From assembly GCF_002368395.1 (NCBI RefSeq), contig NZ_AP018254.1, positions 992,001-1,056,000 on the forward strand: 64,000 nt of DNA, given 5' to 3'. Shown here in pieces: positions 38,528-47,887 of the stretch (positions are counted from its first letter, which is position 1; each line of letters starts with the position of its first letter). The position numbers and the translations under genes were made by a program. Source of the stretch: Calothrix sp. NIES-3974. GTDB taxonomy: Bacteria; Cyanobacteriota; Cyanobacteriia; Cyanobacteriales; Nostocaceae. A model generated the notes under the pieces. That model was not told where the DNA came from. It was given only the letters and a program-made list of their open reading frames with translations, and made no database searches.

Positions 38528-39889
38528 ATGTCAATTGGTTTCCTCAAACAAGCTTTAAACGCATTGCAGTCCCAATCCCAGCGTCGCACCCCCCATCGTG
38601 TCAATCAATGGTTTAAATGGCTATCTCCTGGTCTATACGTTAAACGCTGGTTATTGATCAGTGTGACTGGAGTCCTATTTGTGATTTTAGGGTTTGCAAT
38701 TTCAATTCAGTTAACACCAATTTATCGAACTATCCAACTTCTGCGTAATTTTTTAGGTACTCTCACTGAGACTATACCCTACTACATCAGTGGGCCAGTG
38801 GTAATGTTGTGTGGTTTACTACTTCTACTCTGGGGACAGTCACGGACTGTGAACTCAATTACGGAAGCGATTCGTCCCCAAGGAGAAAAGGAATTAGTTG
38901 ATGTGTTAATGGCCCATCGTCGTTTATATCGAGGACCAAAAATTGTCGTAATTGGCGGTGGAACGGGTCTATCTACCCTGTTACGGGGTTTAAAACACTA
39001 CACAGCTAATATTACAGCCATTGTCACCGTTGCCGATGATGGGGGTTCATCCGGTAGATTACGGCGAGAAATAGGGGTATTGCCACCCGGTGATATTCGC
39101 AACTGTTTAGCAGCCTTAGCGGATGAGGAAAAATTACTGACGGAGTTATTCCAATATCGTTTTAGTGCAGGAGATGGATTAACTGGTCACAGTTTTGGTA
39201 ATTTATTTTTGACTGCCTTAAGTGAAATTACGGGTGATTTAGAACGGGCGGTAGCAGCAAGTTCGCGGGTTTTAGCAATTAGGGGTCAGGTATTACCGGC
39301 TACATTAGCAGATGTCACCCTTTGGGCTGAATTGGACGATGGTCGATTTATTCAAGGAGAATCGAATATTCCCAAAGCAGGGGGAAGAATAGTCAATATT
39401 GGTTGTACTCCAGCAAATCCACCTGGTTTACCAGCAGCAGTACGGGCAATTAAAGATGCAGATTATATTATTATGGGACCAGGTAGTCTTTATACCAGTG
39501 TAATTCCCAATCTGCTAGTGAAAGATATTGCCGATGCGATCGCCCAATCACCTGCACCCTGTATTTATGTCTGTAACATTATGACCCAACCGGGTGAAAC
39601 CCAAGGTTATACTGTGTCTGACCATATTCGCGCCATTGATAAAGCCTGTGGTCGTCCCCTATTTAATGCAGTTCTAGTCCACAAAAAATCACCCTCTGCT
39701 CGTGCTTTAATCCGCTATGCTCAACAAAAATCCCATCCCGTTTATCTTGACCGAGAAGAGGTGGTCAAATTGAATCGACGCATTGTGATGGCTAATGTGA
39801 TGTCGGAGGATGAACAGCAATGTGTTCGTCACGACCATCATCGCCTTGCGAAGGTTCTCATGCGTTGGTATAGTGGGGCTAAAATCTAA
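38528..39889 (+). CDS. yvcK: YvcK-family UDP-sugar-binding / gluconeogenesis factor with membrane anchor
   Basis: CofD-like protein. Bacillus YvcK binds UDP-GlcNAc and is needed for cell-wall-related growth on gluconeogenic carbon. The core begins [21 protein letters not shown] and includes [21 protein letters not shown] and [14 protein letters not shown]. Unlike Bacillus YvcK, two N-terminal membrane helices precede it (about 35-60 and 85-105), as is common in cyanobacteria. I start at the ATG 38528 (453 aa); a TTG 12 bases upstream is the alternative. It converges on the DUF2887 tandem. Confidence 0.88.
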   Translation: MSIGFLKQALNALQSQSQRRTPHRVNQWFKWLSPGLYVKRWLLISVTGVLFVILGFAISIQLTPIYRTIQLLRNFLGTLTETIPYYISGPVVMLCGLLLLLWGQSRTVNSITEAIRPQGEKELVDVLMAHRRLYRGPKIVVIGGGTGLSTLLRGLKHYTANITAIVTVADDGGSSGRLRREIGVLPPGDIRNCLAALADEEKLLTELFQYRFSAGDGLTGHSFGNLFLTALSEITGDLERAVAASSRVLAIRGQVLPATLADVTLWAELDDGRFIQGESNIPKAGGRIVNIGCTPANPPGLPAAVRAIKDADYIIMGPGSLYTSVIPNLLVKDIADAIAQSPAPCIYVCNIMTQPGETQGYTVSDHIRAIDKACGRPLFNAVLVHKKSPSARALIRYAQQKSHPVYLDREEVVKLNRRIVMANVMSEDEQQCVRHDHHRLAKVLMRWYSGAKI

Positions 39890-39892
39890 ATT

Positions 39893-40795
39893 TTAAGGGT
39901 TAAGTGCTGCTAACCATGCATCTAAATCAGCCATGCTGGTAAAGTCAAGCAATGCTTCACCGAGGTTTTCTAATTGTTCTAGGGAAAGGGATTCAACTTG
40001 TGATCGCACTGGTTGTGGTAGTTCTCCTACCCGTCGGGTTAGTAGACGCGTAATTAGCTGACACGCTTCCGCTTTCCGTCCTCGCTGTTCTCCTCGTTGC
40101 TCTCCTCGTTGTTCTCCTTCTTTTATTCCTTCTTTCCGTCCTTCTTCCTTAATTTCCCGATAAACCTGTGTTTCTTTGAGTGTAATTCCCAACATTTGTT
40201 CTACCTCCCTTTGACTCTTACCTTCAAACTTGTACACCATGATTGTGGTAATTAGTTCTATGATGGCACGATTTTCTGCTGGAGGTACTTCCTGTTGACT
40301 CCTTGTTAATAAATTCCTTGCTTCTGCGGTCGCACGATTTTCTTCTAGGGTTGTCAATACCATCAATCCTACCCATACGGGTAACGAACGAATATCTCCG
40401 AGTTCATCCAGATATATCCGATGTACCTGGGGACTGTTGAGTTGACTCTGGTAAGGACTAATATCTGTTTGTTCTAAGCTACGGGATGGGTAAATGATGA
40501 CGATTTGCAAATTGCTGAATCTGTCACGGTTGCGATAAAAGTAGAGATAGGATTCGGCAAATACCCTTTCGTATAGTCTTTCGTCCTTCTGAAATTGCAC
40601 CTCACAGAAATACACCACACCTGGATTTTCGGTTTGCGGTGGTAGAAATACACCATCGATTTCAAATTTTGCTTCTTTAACTGCTACCGAATCAAATATG
40701 TACTCGTCTGCATTCGCAGGTGGATTTGTTAACAGGGCGAATAATAAACTGGGAGATTGCTGAAATAATTTGTAAAATATCGAATCTCGACGCAT
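39893..40795 (-). CDS. DUF2887-type Rpn-like protein, tandem copy 1
   Basis: It has 300 residues. The N-terminal domain (RRDSIFYKLFQQSPSLLFAL, then FEIDGVFLPP and VYFCEVQFQKD) matches the DUF2887 family, related to PD-(D/E)XK Rpn nucleases and widespread in cyanobacteria; the D...ExQ pattern is a likely active site. The middle KFEGKSQREVEQMLGI is followed by a variable Glu/Gly/Arg linker of six-base repeats and a C-terminal DUF4351-like part (QVESLSLEQLENLGEALLDF). It is nearly identical to the next gene. The linker here contains three EQRG units. Confidence 0.85.
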   Translation of the reverse strand: MRRDSIFYKLFQQSPSLLFALLTNPPANADEYIFDSVAVKEAKFEIDGVFLPPQTENPGVVYFCEVQFQKDERLYERVFAESYLYFYRNRDRFSNLQIVIIYPSRSLEQTDISPYQSQLNSPQVHRIYLDELGDIRSLPVWVGLMVLTTLEENRATAEARNLLTRSQQEVPPAENRAIIELITTIMVYKFEGKSQREVEQMLGITLKETQVYREIKEEGRKEGIKEGEQRGEQRGEQRGRKAEACQLITRLLTRRVGELPQPVRSQVESLSLEQLENLGEALLDFTSMADLDAWLAALNP

Positions 40796-40824
40796 TCAGG
40801 TTGGAAAATAGCAGCTTCACTATT

Positions 40825-41727
40825 TTAAGGGTTAAGTGCTGCTAACCATGCGTCTAAATCAGCCATGCTAGTAAAATCAAGCAATGCTTCACCGAGATTT
40901 TCTAATTTTTCCAGGGAAAGGGATTCAACTTGCGATCGCACTGGTTGTGGTAGTTCTCCTACTCGTCGGGTTAATTGACGCATTATAAGTTGACACGCTT
41001 CTACTTTTCGTCCCTCTTTTCTTCCCTCTTTTCTTCCTTCTTCCTTTCCCTCTTCCCTTCCTTCTTTCCGTCCTTCTTCCTTAATTTCCCGATAAACCTG
41101 TGTTTCTTTGAGTGTAATTCCCAACATTTGTTCTACCTCCCTTTGACTCTTACCTTCAAACTTGTACACCATGATTGTGGTAATTAGCTCTATGATGGCA
41201 CGATTTTCTGCTGGAGGTACTTCCTGTTGACTCCTTGTTAATAAATTCCTTGCTTCTTCTGTTGCTTGTTCTTCATCAATTGTAGTCAACACCATTAATC
41301 CTACCCATACGGGTAACGAACGAATATCTCCGAGTTCATCCAGATATATCCGATGTACCTGGGGACTGTTGAGTTGACTTTGGTAAGGACTAATATCTGT
41401 TTGTTCTAAGCTACGGGATGGGTAAATGATGACGATTTGCAAATTGCTGAATCTGTCACGGTTGCGATAAAAGTAGAGATAGGATTCGGCAAATACCCTT
41501 TCGTATAGTCTTTCGTCCTTCTGAAATTGCACCTCACAGAAATACACCACACCTGGATTTTCGGTTTGCGGTGGTAGAAATACACCATCGATTTCAAATT
41601 TTGCTTCTTTAACTGCTACCGAATCAAATATGTACTCGTCTGCATTCGCAGGTGGATTTGTTAACAGGGCGAATAATAAACTGGGAGATTGCTGAAATAA
41701 TTTGTAAAATATCGAATCTCGACGCAT
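40825..41727 (-). CDS. DUF2887-type Rpn-like protein, tandem copy 2
   Basis: Also 300 residues and almost identical to copy 1 over the first 160 residues. The repeat unit starts exactly 932 bp from copy 1, with only a 29-bp spacer. The differences are concentrated in ATEEARNLL versus ATAEARNLL and in the linker, which here reads as EGRK/EGKE units. All residues of the putative nuclease core are kept. No function has been shown for these proteins; a link with recombination is inferred from the Rpn superfamily. Confidence 0.85.
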   Translation of the reverse strand: MRRDSIFYKLFQQSPSLLFALLTNPPANADEYIFDSVAVKEAKFEIDGVFLPPQTENPGVVYFCEVQFQKDERLYERVFAESYLYFYRNRDRFSNLQIVIIYPSRSLEQTDISPYQSQLNSPQVHRIYLDELGDIRSLPVWVGLMVLTTIDEEQATEEARNLLTRSQQEVPPAENRAIIELITTIMVYKFEGKSQREVEQMLGITLKETQVYREIKEEGRKEGREEGKEEGRKEGRKEGRKVEACQLIMRQLTRRVGELPQPVRSQVESLSLEKLENLGEALLDFTSMADLDAWLAALNP

Positions 41728-41756
41728 TCAGGTTGGAAAATAGCAGCTTCACCATT

Positions 41757-42044
41757 TTAAGGGTTAAGTGCTGCTAACCATGCATCTAAATCAGCCATGC
41801 TAGTAAAATCAAGCAATGCTTCACCAAGATTTTCTAATTCCTCCAGGGAAAGGGATTCAACTTGCGATCGCACTGGTTGTGGTAGTTCTCCTACCCGTCG
41901 GGTTAGTAGACGCGTAATTAGCTGACACGCTTCTGCTTTCCGTCCTTCTTCCTTAATTTCCCGATAAACCCGTGCTTCTTTGAGTATAATTCCCAACATT
42001 TGTTCTACCTCCCTTTGACTCTTACCTTCAAACTTGTATATCAA
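41757..42044 (-). pseudogene. DUF2887-type protein, tandem copy 3, 5' truncated
   Basis: Begins another 932 bp on, at the same phase. Only the C-terminal 90-odd residues remain (from KFEGKSQREVEQ to the end). Homology to copies 1 and 2 stops near 42038, where unrelated sequence of the trpB upstream region begins. The linker is reduced to EEGRK. A start ATG is present, but about 205 N-terminal residues with the nuclease core are missing, so I treat it as a remnant. Confidence 0.85.
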
Positions 42045-42115
42045 GCCTGGGAGCTTGTGTACTATAAAATGCCTATAATTAAAATTATTCCGTTCAATAA
42101 ATTCCAGGTTTCGTC

Positions 42116-43351
42116 ATGACTGCAACTCCAATTTCTCCTAAATTGACCACATCCCAACTTCCCGATGCTCAAGGACGATTCGGTAAGTTTGGTGGTAAAT
42201 ATGTACCGGAAACTTTAATGCCAGCATTAACCGAGTTGGAAGCAGCATACCAAAAATATCGCTATGACCAGGATTTTCAAACGGAATTACAACAACTTTT
42301 ACGGGATTATGTGGGTCGAGCTACTCCTTTATACTTTGCGGAACGTTTAACTGCTCATTATGGTCGTCCTGATGGCACTGGACCGCAAATTTACTTAAAA
42401 AGGGAAGATTTAAATCATACTGGCGCTCACAAAATAAATAATGCCCTGGGTCAGGTGTTACTGGCAAAACGCATGGGTAAACAAAGGATTATCGCCGAAA
42501 CTGGAGCCGGTCAACACGGTGTTGCGACCGCTACCGTTTGCGCTCGCTTTGGCTTACAGTGTGTCATTTTTATGGGCGTTCAAGATATGGAACGTCAAGC
42601 CTTAAACGTGTTTCGGATGCGGTTGATGGGGGCTGAAGTACATCCGGTGGAAGCGGGGACGGGAACCCTCAAGGATGCGACATCGGAAGCAATTCGGGAT
42701 TGGGTGACAAATGTGGAGACAACCCATTATATCCTTGGTTCCGTGGCTGGACCCCATCCCTACCCAATGATTGTGCGGGATTTCCATGCGGTGATTGGTG
42801 AGGAAACCCGCGCTCAAGCAATGGAAAAGTGGGGAGGTTTACCGGATATTGTCATGGCTTGTGTGGGTGGTGGTTCCAATGCAATGGGGATTTTTCATGA
42901 GTTTATCCCGGAACCATCGGTGCGATTAATTGGGGTGGAAGCGGCTGGACATGGTGTAAATACGGATAAACATGCGGCAACTTTAACTAAAGGGCGAGTG
43001 GGGGTGTTGCATGGGGCGATGAGTTATTTGTTACAGGATGAGGATGGACAGGTAATAGAAGCCCATTCCATTAGTGCAGGTTTGGACTATCCGGGGGTAG
43101 GTCCAGAACATAGCTACCTAATGGAGACGGGAAGGGCTGAATATTACAGTGTCACCGATGAGCAGGCTTTGAAAGCCTTACAGTTACTATCACGCTTAGA
43201 GGGGATTATCCCAGCTTTGGAAACTTCCCATGCGATCGCCTATTTAGAAACTTTGTGTCCCCAGTTAACTGGTAGTCCCCGTATCGTCATCAACTGTTCT
43301 GGACGGGGTGATAAGGATGTGCAGTCGGTAATTAAGCATCTGCAAATGTAG
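42116..43351 (+). CDS. trpB: Tryptophan synthase beta chain
   Basis: PLP enzyme that joins indole and serine to make tryptophan, working with TrpA. It has 411 residues. The PLP lysine is Lys106 in [14 protein letters not shown]. Also present are the substrate-channel segments around ETGAGQHG and the phosphate-binding loop [10 protein letters not shown]. The ORF begins [10 protein letters not shown], typical of the cyanobacterial TrpB1 type. No other trp gene is adjacent. It ends 17 bp before the convergent phosphatase gene. Confidence 0.97.
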   Translation: MTATPISPKLTTSQLPDAQGRFGKFGGKYVPETLMPALTELEAAYQKYRYDQDFQTELQQLLRDYVGRATPLYFAERLTAHYGRPDGTGPQIYLKREDLNHTGAHKINNALGQVLLAKRMGKQRIIAETGAGQHGVATATVCARFGLQCVIFMGVQDMERQALNVFRMRLMGAEVHPVEAGTGTLKDATSEAIRDWVTNVETTHYILGSVAGPHPYPMIVRDFHAVIGEETRAQAMEKWGGLPDIVMACVGGGSNAMGIFHEFIPEPSVRLIGVEAAGHGVNTDKHAATLTKGRVGVLHGAMSYLLQDEDGQVIEAHSISAGLDYPGVGPEHSYLMETGRAEYYSVTDEQALKALQLLSRLEGIIPALETSHAIAYLETLCPQLTGSPRIVINCSGRGDKDVQSVIKHLQM

Positions 43352-43368
43352 ATAATATGTGATTTATA

Positions 43369-44220
43369 CTACTCTTGCCCATGCCATTGGGCAAGTAAAT
43401 TTGCTGCTTGATGGCAAAGTTCTGAATGATACTTGCCGTTACTGGCTACAAACCCACCCCATTTATTAATATCATCGGTGTTATACACCAAAGTAGAGCC
43501 GTCATAGCTAGTATATTTACCACCAGCTTCCGCTAAAATTAGTTCTGGTGCGGCAATATCCCAATCCTTGGGTGCGGATTTACTGGAAAGGGAAATATAG
43601 GCATCAGCCTTACCTTCAACGATGATGGCAATTTTACAGCCGACACTACCGACATTTTGTTGATTTTGACAGGGTAGGTGTTGAAGTATGTAATCGAGGG
43701 GTTCGCTACGATGGGAACGACTAACTAGGAGAATTAAATCCTCCAAGTTGCGAGTTGGATTCACCTGTAGTTTTTCTTTTTTCCCATGACGATATTCCAC
43801 ATAGGTTCCACCACCAAGGGTTGCATGGTAGATTTTTTCGGCTTCTGGAGTTGCAACTACAGCCAAAACGGGACGATGTTGATGGACTAGGGCAATATGA
43901 ATGGCGTATTCACCAGTTTTTTGAATAAAATTCCGTGTCCCATCCAGAGGATCAATGACCCAAACATATTCTTGAGGTGAGGGTTGACCATTGTAGGTTT
44001 CTTCACTAATATAGCCAAAATCATCATTGCCTAACTGGGCTTGCAAACCCTGAATAATGTAATTACTAACGGCGATATCAGCAACTGTCACCGGATCATT
44101 CCCAGATTTATACTGGATATCCAGCTTTTCCTGATTACCGCGATAATGCGATCGCAAAATATCCGCAGCACCCCAAGCAACTGTACGGGTAATTTCTAAG
44201 ATTTGGTTGAGTTTTGACAT
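43369..44220 (-). CDS. Inositol monophosphatase family enzyme (CysQ-like)
   Basis: Li-sensitive, Mg-dependent phosphatase of the inositol monophosphatase / 3'(2'),5'-bisphosphate nucleotidase superfamily. Motifs: GNDPVTVADIAVS, EET as a metal ligand, WVIDPLDGTRNF and KDWDIAAPELILAEAGG. The substrate (PAP, inositol phosphate or fructose bisphosphate) cannot be decided. I choose the ATG at 44220 (283 aa, MSKLNQILEI). The ORF extends to 44310, but that extension translates a dispersed palindrome and has no ribosome binding site. Confidence 0.88.
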   Translation of the reverse strand: MSKLNQILEITRTVAWGAADILRSHYRGNQEKLDIQYKSGNDPVTVADIAVSNYIIQGLQAQLGNDDFGYISEETYNGQPSPQEYVWVIDPLDGTRNFIQKTGEYAIHIALVHQHRPVLAVVATPEAEKIYHATLGGGTYVEYRHGKKEKLQVNPTRNLEDLILLVSRSHRSEPLDYILQHLPCQNQQNVGSVGCKIAIIVEGKADAYISLSSKSAPKDWDIAAPELILAEAGGKYTSYDGSTLVYNTDDINKWGGFVASNGKYHSELCHQAANLLAQWHGQE

Positions 44221-44564
44221 TTTGATACCAATTTTAAATAAGACTGGGACAGATGAATTTTGTTTGTAGAGACGCAATATATTGCGTCTCATATTCTGGA
44301 AGTGTTGCAAATATTTTTGAACCGGTATTTAGTTTAAATCAGGATTTCCAAATTTATGTATTCATTTTGGTATCGGGAAACCAAGTCTAGATTGATTGTA
44401 AACAATTATGACTTTCCCATATTCCGGCGACACTCGACGATAATACCAGCCTGAATCGGTTTAGGGATAGTTTTAGGTAATTATTCCCTGACGAAAAAAT
44501 GGCTTCATTCCAACTTCACTTTGTATAATAGGTGGCAAATCCAATTCTCATTTGGTAGCAAATT
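44221..44564. other. Divergent spacer with palindrome
   Basis: About 340 bp; contains a perfect palindrome GAGACGCAATATATTGCGTCTC at 44269-44290, 48 bp upstream of the phosphatase start. Nothing else was recognised. Confidence 0.6.
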
Positions 44565-44948
44565 ATGAAGGTCACGATATTTGCGGTGATTGGAGCAACA
44601 ACTGTAGTGAGCGTAACACCTGTTGTCAGTTTTGCTCAGTCCATAAATCGTCAAAACCTGCTTCCAGTAAACCCTCCCGCATCAAGTAATGCTTTGTTCG
44701 ACGGCATTAATAGTCGCACCGCAGAGGATGATTTTTCCCAATTTTTTGGGGTGACGATGGATTCAAATTCTGCAGGTGAAAATACTAGTTCTACTAATTC
44801 CAAGGTAATCACAATTACAGATAGTGACTCCCTGTCGTCACCGGATACACCCTTTATGTTACAGCCAGCGCAATCAAATTCTGACTGGAATGAGGGAATG
44901 CAGTTACAATTGAATTTACAAGATTTAGAACGTTCTAATCAGAGATAA
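44565..44948 (+). CDS. Small exported hypothetical protein
   Basis: It has 127 residues. Residues 1-24 form a signal peptide (IGATTVVSVTPVVSFAQS). The mature part is Ser/Asn-rich and probably disordered, ending LNLQDLERSNQR. Family not recognised. No clear ribosome binding site. A perfect 19-bp inverted repeat with a T-rich tail follows, which supports a real transcription unit. Confidence 0.6.
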   Translation: MKVTIFAVIGATTVVSVTPVVSFAQSINRQNLLPVNPPASSNALFDGINSRTAEDDFSQFFGVTMDSNSAGENTSSTNSKVITITDSDSLSSPDTPFMLQPAQSNSDWNEGMQLQLNLQDLERSNQR

Positions 44949-44981
44949 TTAATTAGGTTAGGTTTTGCCGTTAATCATCGT

Positions 44982-45030
44982 TGTAGTAGTAGACGTAGCA
45001 ATGCTACGTCTACTACTACAGTTTTGGTTT
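44982..45030 (+). terminator. Perfect 19-bp inverted repeat, likely terminator
   Basis: TGTAGTAGTAGACGTAGCA and its complement are separated by one A and followed by GTTTTGGTTTT. This is the longest perfect hairpin I found in the window, 34 bp after the small exported protein gene. Confidence 0.7.
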
Positions 45031-45191
45031 TAATACAAAATGTATCTAAATATAATTCATATCCTAATTCAGCAACGCCTAGAAAATGTATTCTGACGAC
45101 AAATTCAATTGACCACAACCTTGTGCTGGTAGGTAAGTGAGATTACCATGATGGCGTAGCCATATCTTTACAGCAATAGGTAAACGTCAAG

Positions 45192-46034
45192 ATGAGAAAT
45201 CCGCAATTATCGAGCTTACCAACAACAATATTGGGAATTTTGATTGGATTGGTGACAATTTTAATTCTAAATTCCTTTATTATTATTAATCCCGGTCAAG
45301 CTGGGGTTTTGAGTGTTTTAGGTAAAGCCAAAGATAATGTTTTACTAGAAGGAATTCATCTCAAACCACCTTTTATTTCGGTGGTGGATTTATATGATTT
45401 AACTGTACAAAAATTTGAGGTTCCGGCAGAAAGTTCGACTAAAGATTTGCAAAATATTTCCGCTCGATTTGCGATTAATTTCCGTCTCGATGCGAATCAG
45501 GTGGTTGATGTACGCAGAAAACAGGGAACCTTAGAGAATGTGGTTGCTAAAATTATTGCACCTCAAACTCAAGAATCTTTTAAAATCGCTGCGGCTAAAA
45601 GGACTGTGGAAGAAGCAATTACCAAAAGAAGCGAACTCAAAGAAGATTTTGACAGTGCATTGGGTCAACGCTTGGATAAATACGGGATAGTTATTCTTGA
45701 TACTAGTGTTGTTGACTTAACATTTTCACCGGAATTTGCCAAGGCTGTGGAAGAAAAACAAATAGCGGAACAGAAAGCTCAAAGAGCTGTATATGTAGCG
45801 AGGGAAGCTGAACAGGAAGCACAGGCAGATATCAACCGAGCTAAAGGTAAAGCTGAAGCACAACGGTTATTAGCAGAAACCCTGAAAGCACAGGGGGGAG
45901 AATTAGTGTTACAAAAGGAAGCGATCGAAGCTTGGAAAAGTGGTGGTGCGCAAATGCCTAATGTTTTGGTAATTGGGAATGAGTCTACAAGCGGTGTTCC
46001 TTTTTTGTTCAATCTGAATCCAGGAAAGAGTTAG
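45192..46034 (+). CDS. Prohibitin / SPFH-domain protein
   Basis: Membrane-anchored scaffold that forms ring or filament assemblies; the cyanobacterial homologues are in the thylakoid or plasma membrane. It has 280 residues. A single helix at 11-31 is followed by the SPFH domain (NPGQAGVLSVLGKAKDNVLLEGIHLKPP split over strands, then VVDLTFSPEFAKAVEEKQIAEQ) and a Glu/Ala-rich coiled coil with DINRAKGKAEAQRLLAE. The sequence is close to mitochondrial prohibitins. A chaperone pair (dnaJ, dnaK3) is next, on the other strand. Confidence 0.92.
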   Translation: MRNPQLSSLPTTILGILIGLVTILILNSFIIINPGQAGVLSVLGKAKDNVLLEGIHLKPPFISVVDLYDLTVQKFEVPAESSTKDLQNISARFAINFRLDANQVVDVRRKQGTLENVVAKIIAPQTQESFKIAAAKRTVEEAITKRSELKEDFDSALGQRLDKYGIVILDTSVVDLTFSPEFAKAVEEKQIAEQKAQRAVYVAREAEQEAQADINRAKGKAEAQRLLAETLKAQGGELVLQKEAIEAWKSGGAQMPNVLVIGNESTSGVPFLFNLNPGKS

Positions 46035-46504
46035 AAAGCTGGATGTAATTCGTAGTTCGTAATTTGTAATTCGTAATTTGTAATTCGTAATTCGTAGTTC
46101 GTAATAGCCTGCGGCAACGCTTCGCGTACGTAATTTGTAATACCTGCTACGCGGGAAGCAAGCTACGTAGTTTGTAGTAGTTAAACGTTAATTGTTGACT
46201 GTCACCTGTCAACAAAATAAAAGGGAAATATTTCAGGATGCGAAGTATATATAGGAATCAGAGGGAATCATAATTTGATTTCTGAAAGCTCTAATTACCC
46301 CGATGCTTATCGGACAATGCTTTATTTATCGACATACCTAGCAAGATTCAAGTCGGATTCCTATTCATATACCCTAAACCCTGCTCAAAGACTTTTGCTA
46401 GTGTGCTTACACGCTAAAAGCAGACCCTAATTACAAATTACGAACCCGATGCAAGGGATTATATCATGGCGAGAAGTTGGAGGCTTTAGGCTGGGTGTAT
46501 CACC
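46035..46504. other. STRR and hairpin-rich spacer
   Basis: About 470 bp between convergent prohibitin and dnaJ. It holds a short tandem repeat (46045-46105), a GCGGCAACGCTTCGCG-type repeat, and a TTGTTGAC / GTCAACAA hairpin (46192-46215) shared with 15889-15940. No gene. Confidence 0.6.
46045..46105. repeat. STRR of TTCGTAAT-like octamers
   Basis: About seven degenerate copies of GTAATTCGTAATTTGT-type units. Such short tandemly repeated sequences are characteristic of heterocystous cyanobacteria. Confidence 0.85.
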
Positions 46505-47470
46505 TTATATTAAATCAGCACGGGGTTTAAAACTTTCGATGCTGCGTAGTTTCTCGTACAATTCCCGTTCTTCGGGTGTAATGGTTTTTGGGGTGACAAT
46601 TTGAATTTCCACTAGTTGATCTCCCCTTTTACCTCCTTCTGTGGGATATCCTTTATTCGCCAAGCGAAATCGTTGTCCTGTCCGCACTCCAGGGGGAATG
46701 GTCATTTTGACTAATCCATCCAAGGTGGGTGCTTCGATTTGTCCCCCTAATACTGCTTCTGCGGGGGTGACTGCTACTTGACAAAAAATGTTTGCTCCTT
46801 CTAATTTAAATCGCGGATGGGGTTCAACGGTAATTTTTAAGTATAAATCACCACCATTAATTCCCTGGTCACGTAGACGAATTGTTTGTCCAGAAACCAT
46901 TGCTGGTGGCATATTTACTTCTAGGGAACGTCCATCTTCTAGACGAATTCTTTCTAATCCCCCTTTATAGGCTTTTTCTAAGGGAATTGTTAACCTGGCT
47001 TCAATATCCCGTTTGTTGTTGCGGGGAGTATTGGGGGTATAGGCAACTTTGCTACGGGGAGTACGGAATGGATCGGTATTTGTGGGGGTAGGATTGCGTC
47101 TTGCTCCGACACCGATAACTTGGTTGAGGAAGCTATCAAAATCATTATATTCGCTAGGATCTACCGTAGTGTTTCCTTGACTGCGATTTGACCCATTTCC
47201 ACCCCAAGGTTTACGGGTATTTTTGTTATTTGCGTTCCAATAACGACTGTACTCGTCGTATTTAGCTCTTTTGCTTTCATCCGAGAGAACGTCGTAAGCT
47301 TCGTTAATATCTTTAAATTTTTCCTCAGCAGCTTTATTACCAGGATTCAAGTCTGGGTGATACTGCCTTGCTAAACGTCGATAAACTTTTTTGATTTCTT
47401 CGTTCGACGCGTCTTTTGATACTCCTAAAATTCCGTAGTAATCGCGATAGTTCCGCAAGTTTTGCTGCAT
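46505..47470 (-). CDS. dnaJ: DnaJ-type co-chaperone (type II, CbpA-like)
   Basis: Hsp40 that delivers substrates to DnaK and triggers its ATPase. The J-domain at 8-70 has [10 protein letters not shown] with the HPD motif. A Gly/Asn/Thr-rich linker follows, then the two C-terminal beta domains; there is no Cys-rich zinc domain, so it is a type II J-protein. It has 321 residues from the ATG at 47470; a TTG at 47476 is less likely. It lies 417 bp downstream of dnaK3 in the same direction, which suits the DnaK3-DnaJ3 pair of cyanobacteria. A heptamer repeat sits just upstream of the start. Confidence 0.92.
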   Translation of the reverse strand: MQQNLRNYRDYYGILGVSKDASNEEIKKVYRRLARQYHPDLNPGNKAAEEKFKDINEAYDVLSDESKRAKYDEYSRYWNANNKNTRKPWGGNGSNRSQGNTTVDPSEYNDFDSFLNQVIGVGARRNPTPTNTDPFRTPRSKVAYTPNTPRNNKRDIEARLTIPLEKAYKGGLERIRLEDGRSLEVNMPPAMVSGQTIRLRDQGINGGDLYLKITVEPHPRFKLEGANIFCQVAVTPAEAVLGGQIEAPTLDGLVKMTIPPGVRTGQRFRLANKGYPTEGGKRGDQLVEIQIVTPKTITPEERELYEKLRSIESFKPRADLI

Positions 47471-47887
47471 AGCCAAGTGGGTGGATTTGAGATTTGAGAT
47501 TTGGGATTTGAGATTTAAGATTAAAGGTAGTCATATTGCATGGCAACGTCAGTAATTCTGCTGCGGCAGAGTTATATGACTATTATCTGTAACAAATCTG
47601 TGACAATAATTTTGTAACTGGGATAATTAATACAATTCAGATAATACTTAGTTAGTATCTACCAGTAATTACATCCTAATTCCGTATAATTTTTCCTACC
47701 TTTAAGGGTTAGCAGATGGGTTGGGTGAATGTAAAGTCGAGATGTCCATACTTTTTGGTCAAGAAACTTACATCCCGACTTTGTTTTGCTCTCCATCCAA
47801 TGGTAAAAGTTGTATGAAGTGGGTGGGGAAGGATGGTTTGGTCAGATATTTTTTCCTGTAACCGTCCATTCCTTGCTTGGTAAGTAT
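47471..47887. other. Spacer between dnaK3 and dnaJ with stem-loop
   Basis: About 415 bp. It contains a GATTTGA heptamer STRR (47483-47524) and a long-arm hairpin, AAAGTCG-GATGT against ACATC-CGACTTT (about 47732-47785). No supported gene. Confidence 0.55.
47483..47524. repeat. Heptamer STRR (GATTTGA)
   Basis: Six degenerate copies of a 7-bp unit immediately upstream of the dnaJ start, within its leader. Confidence 0.85.
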
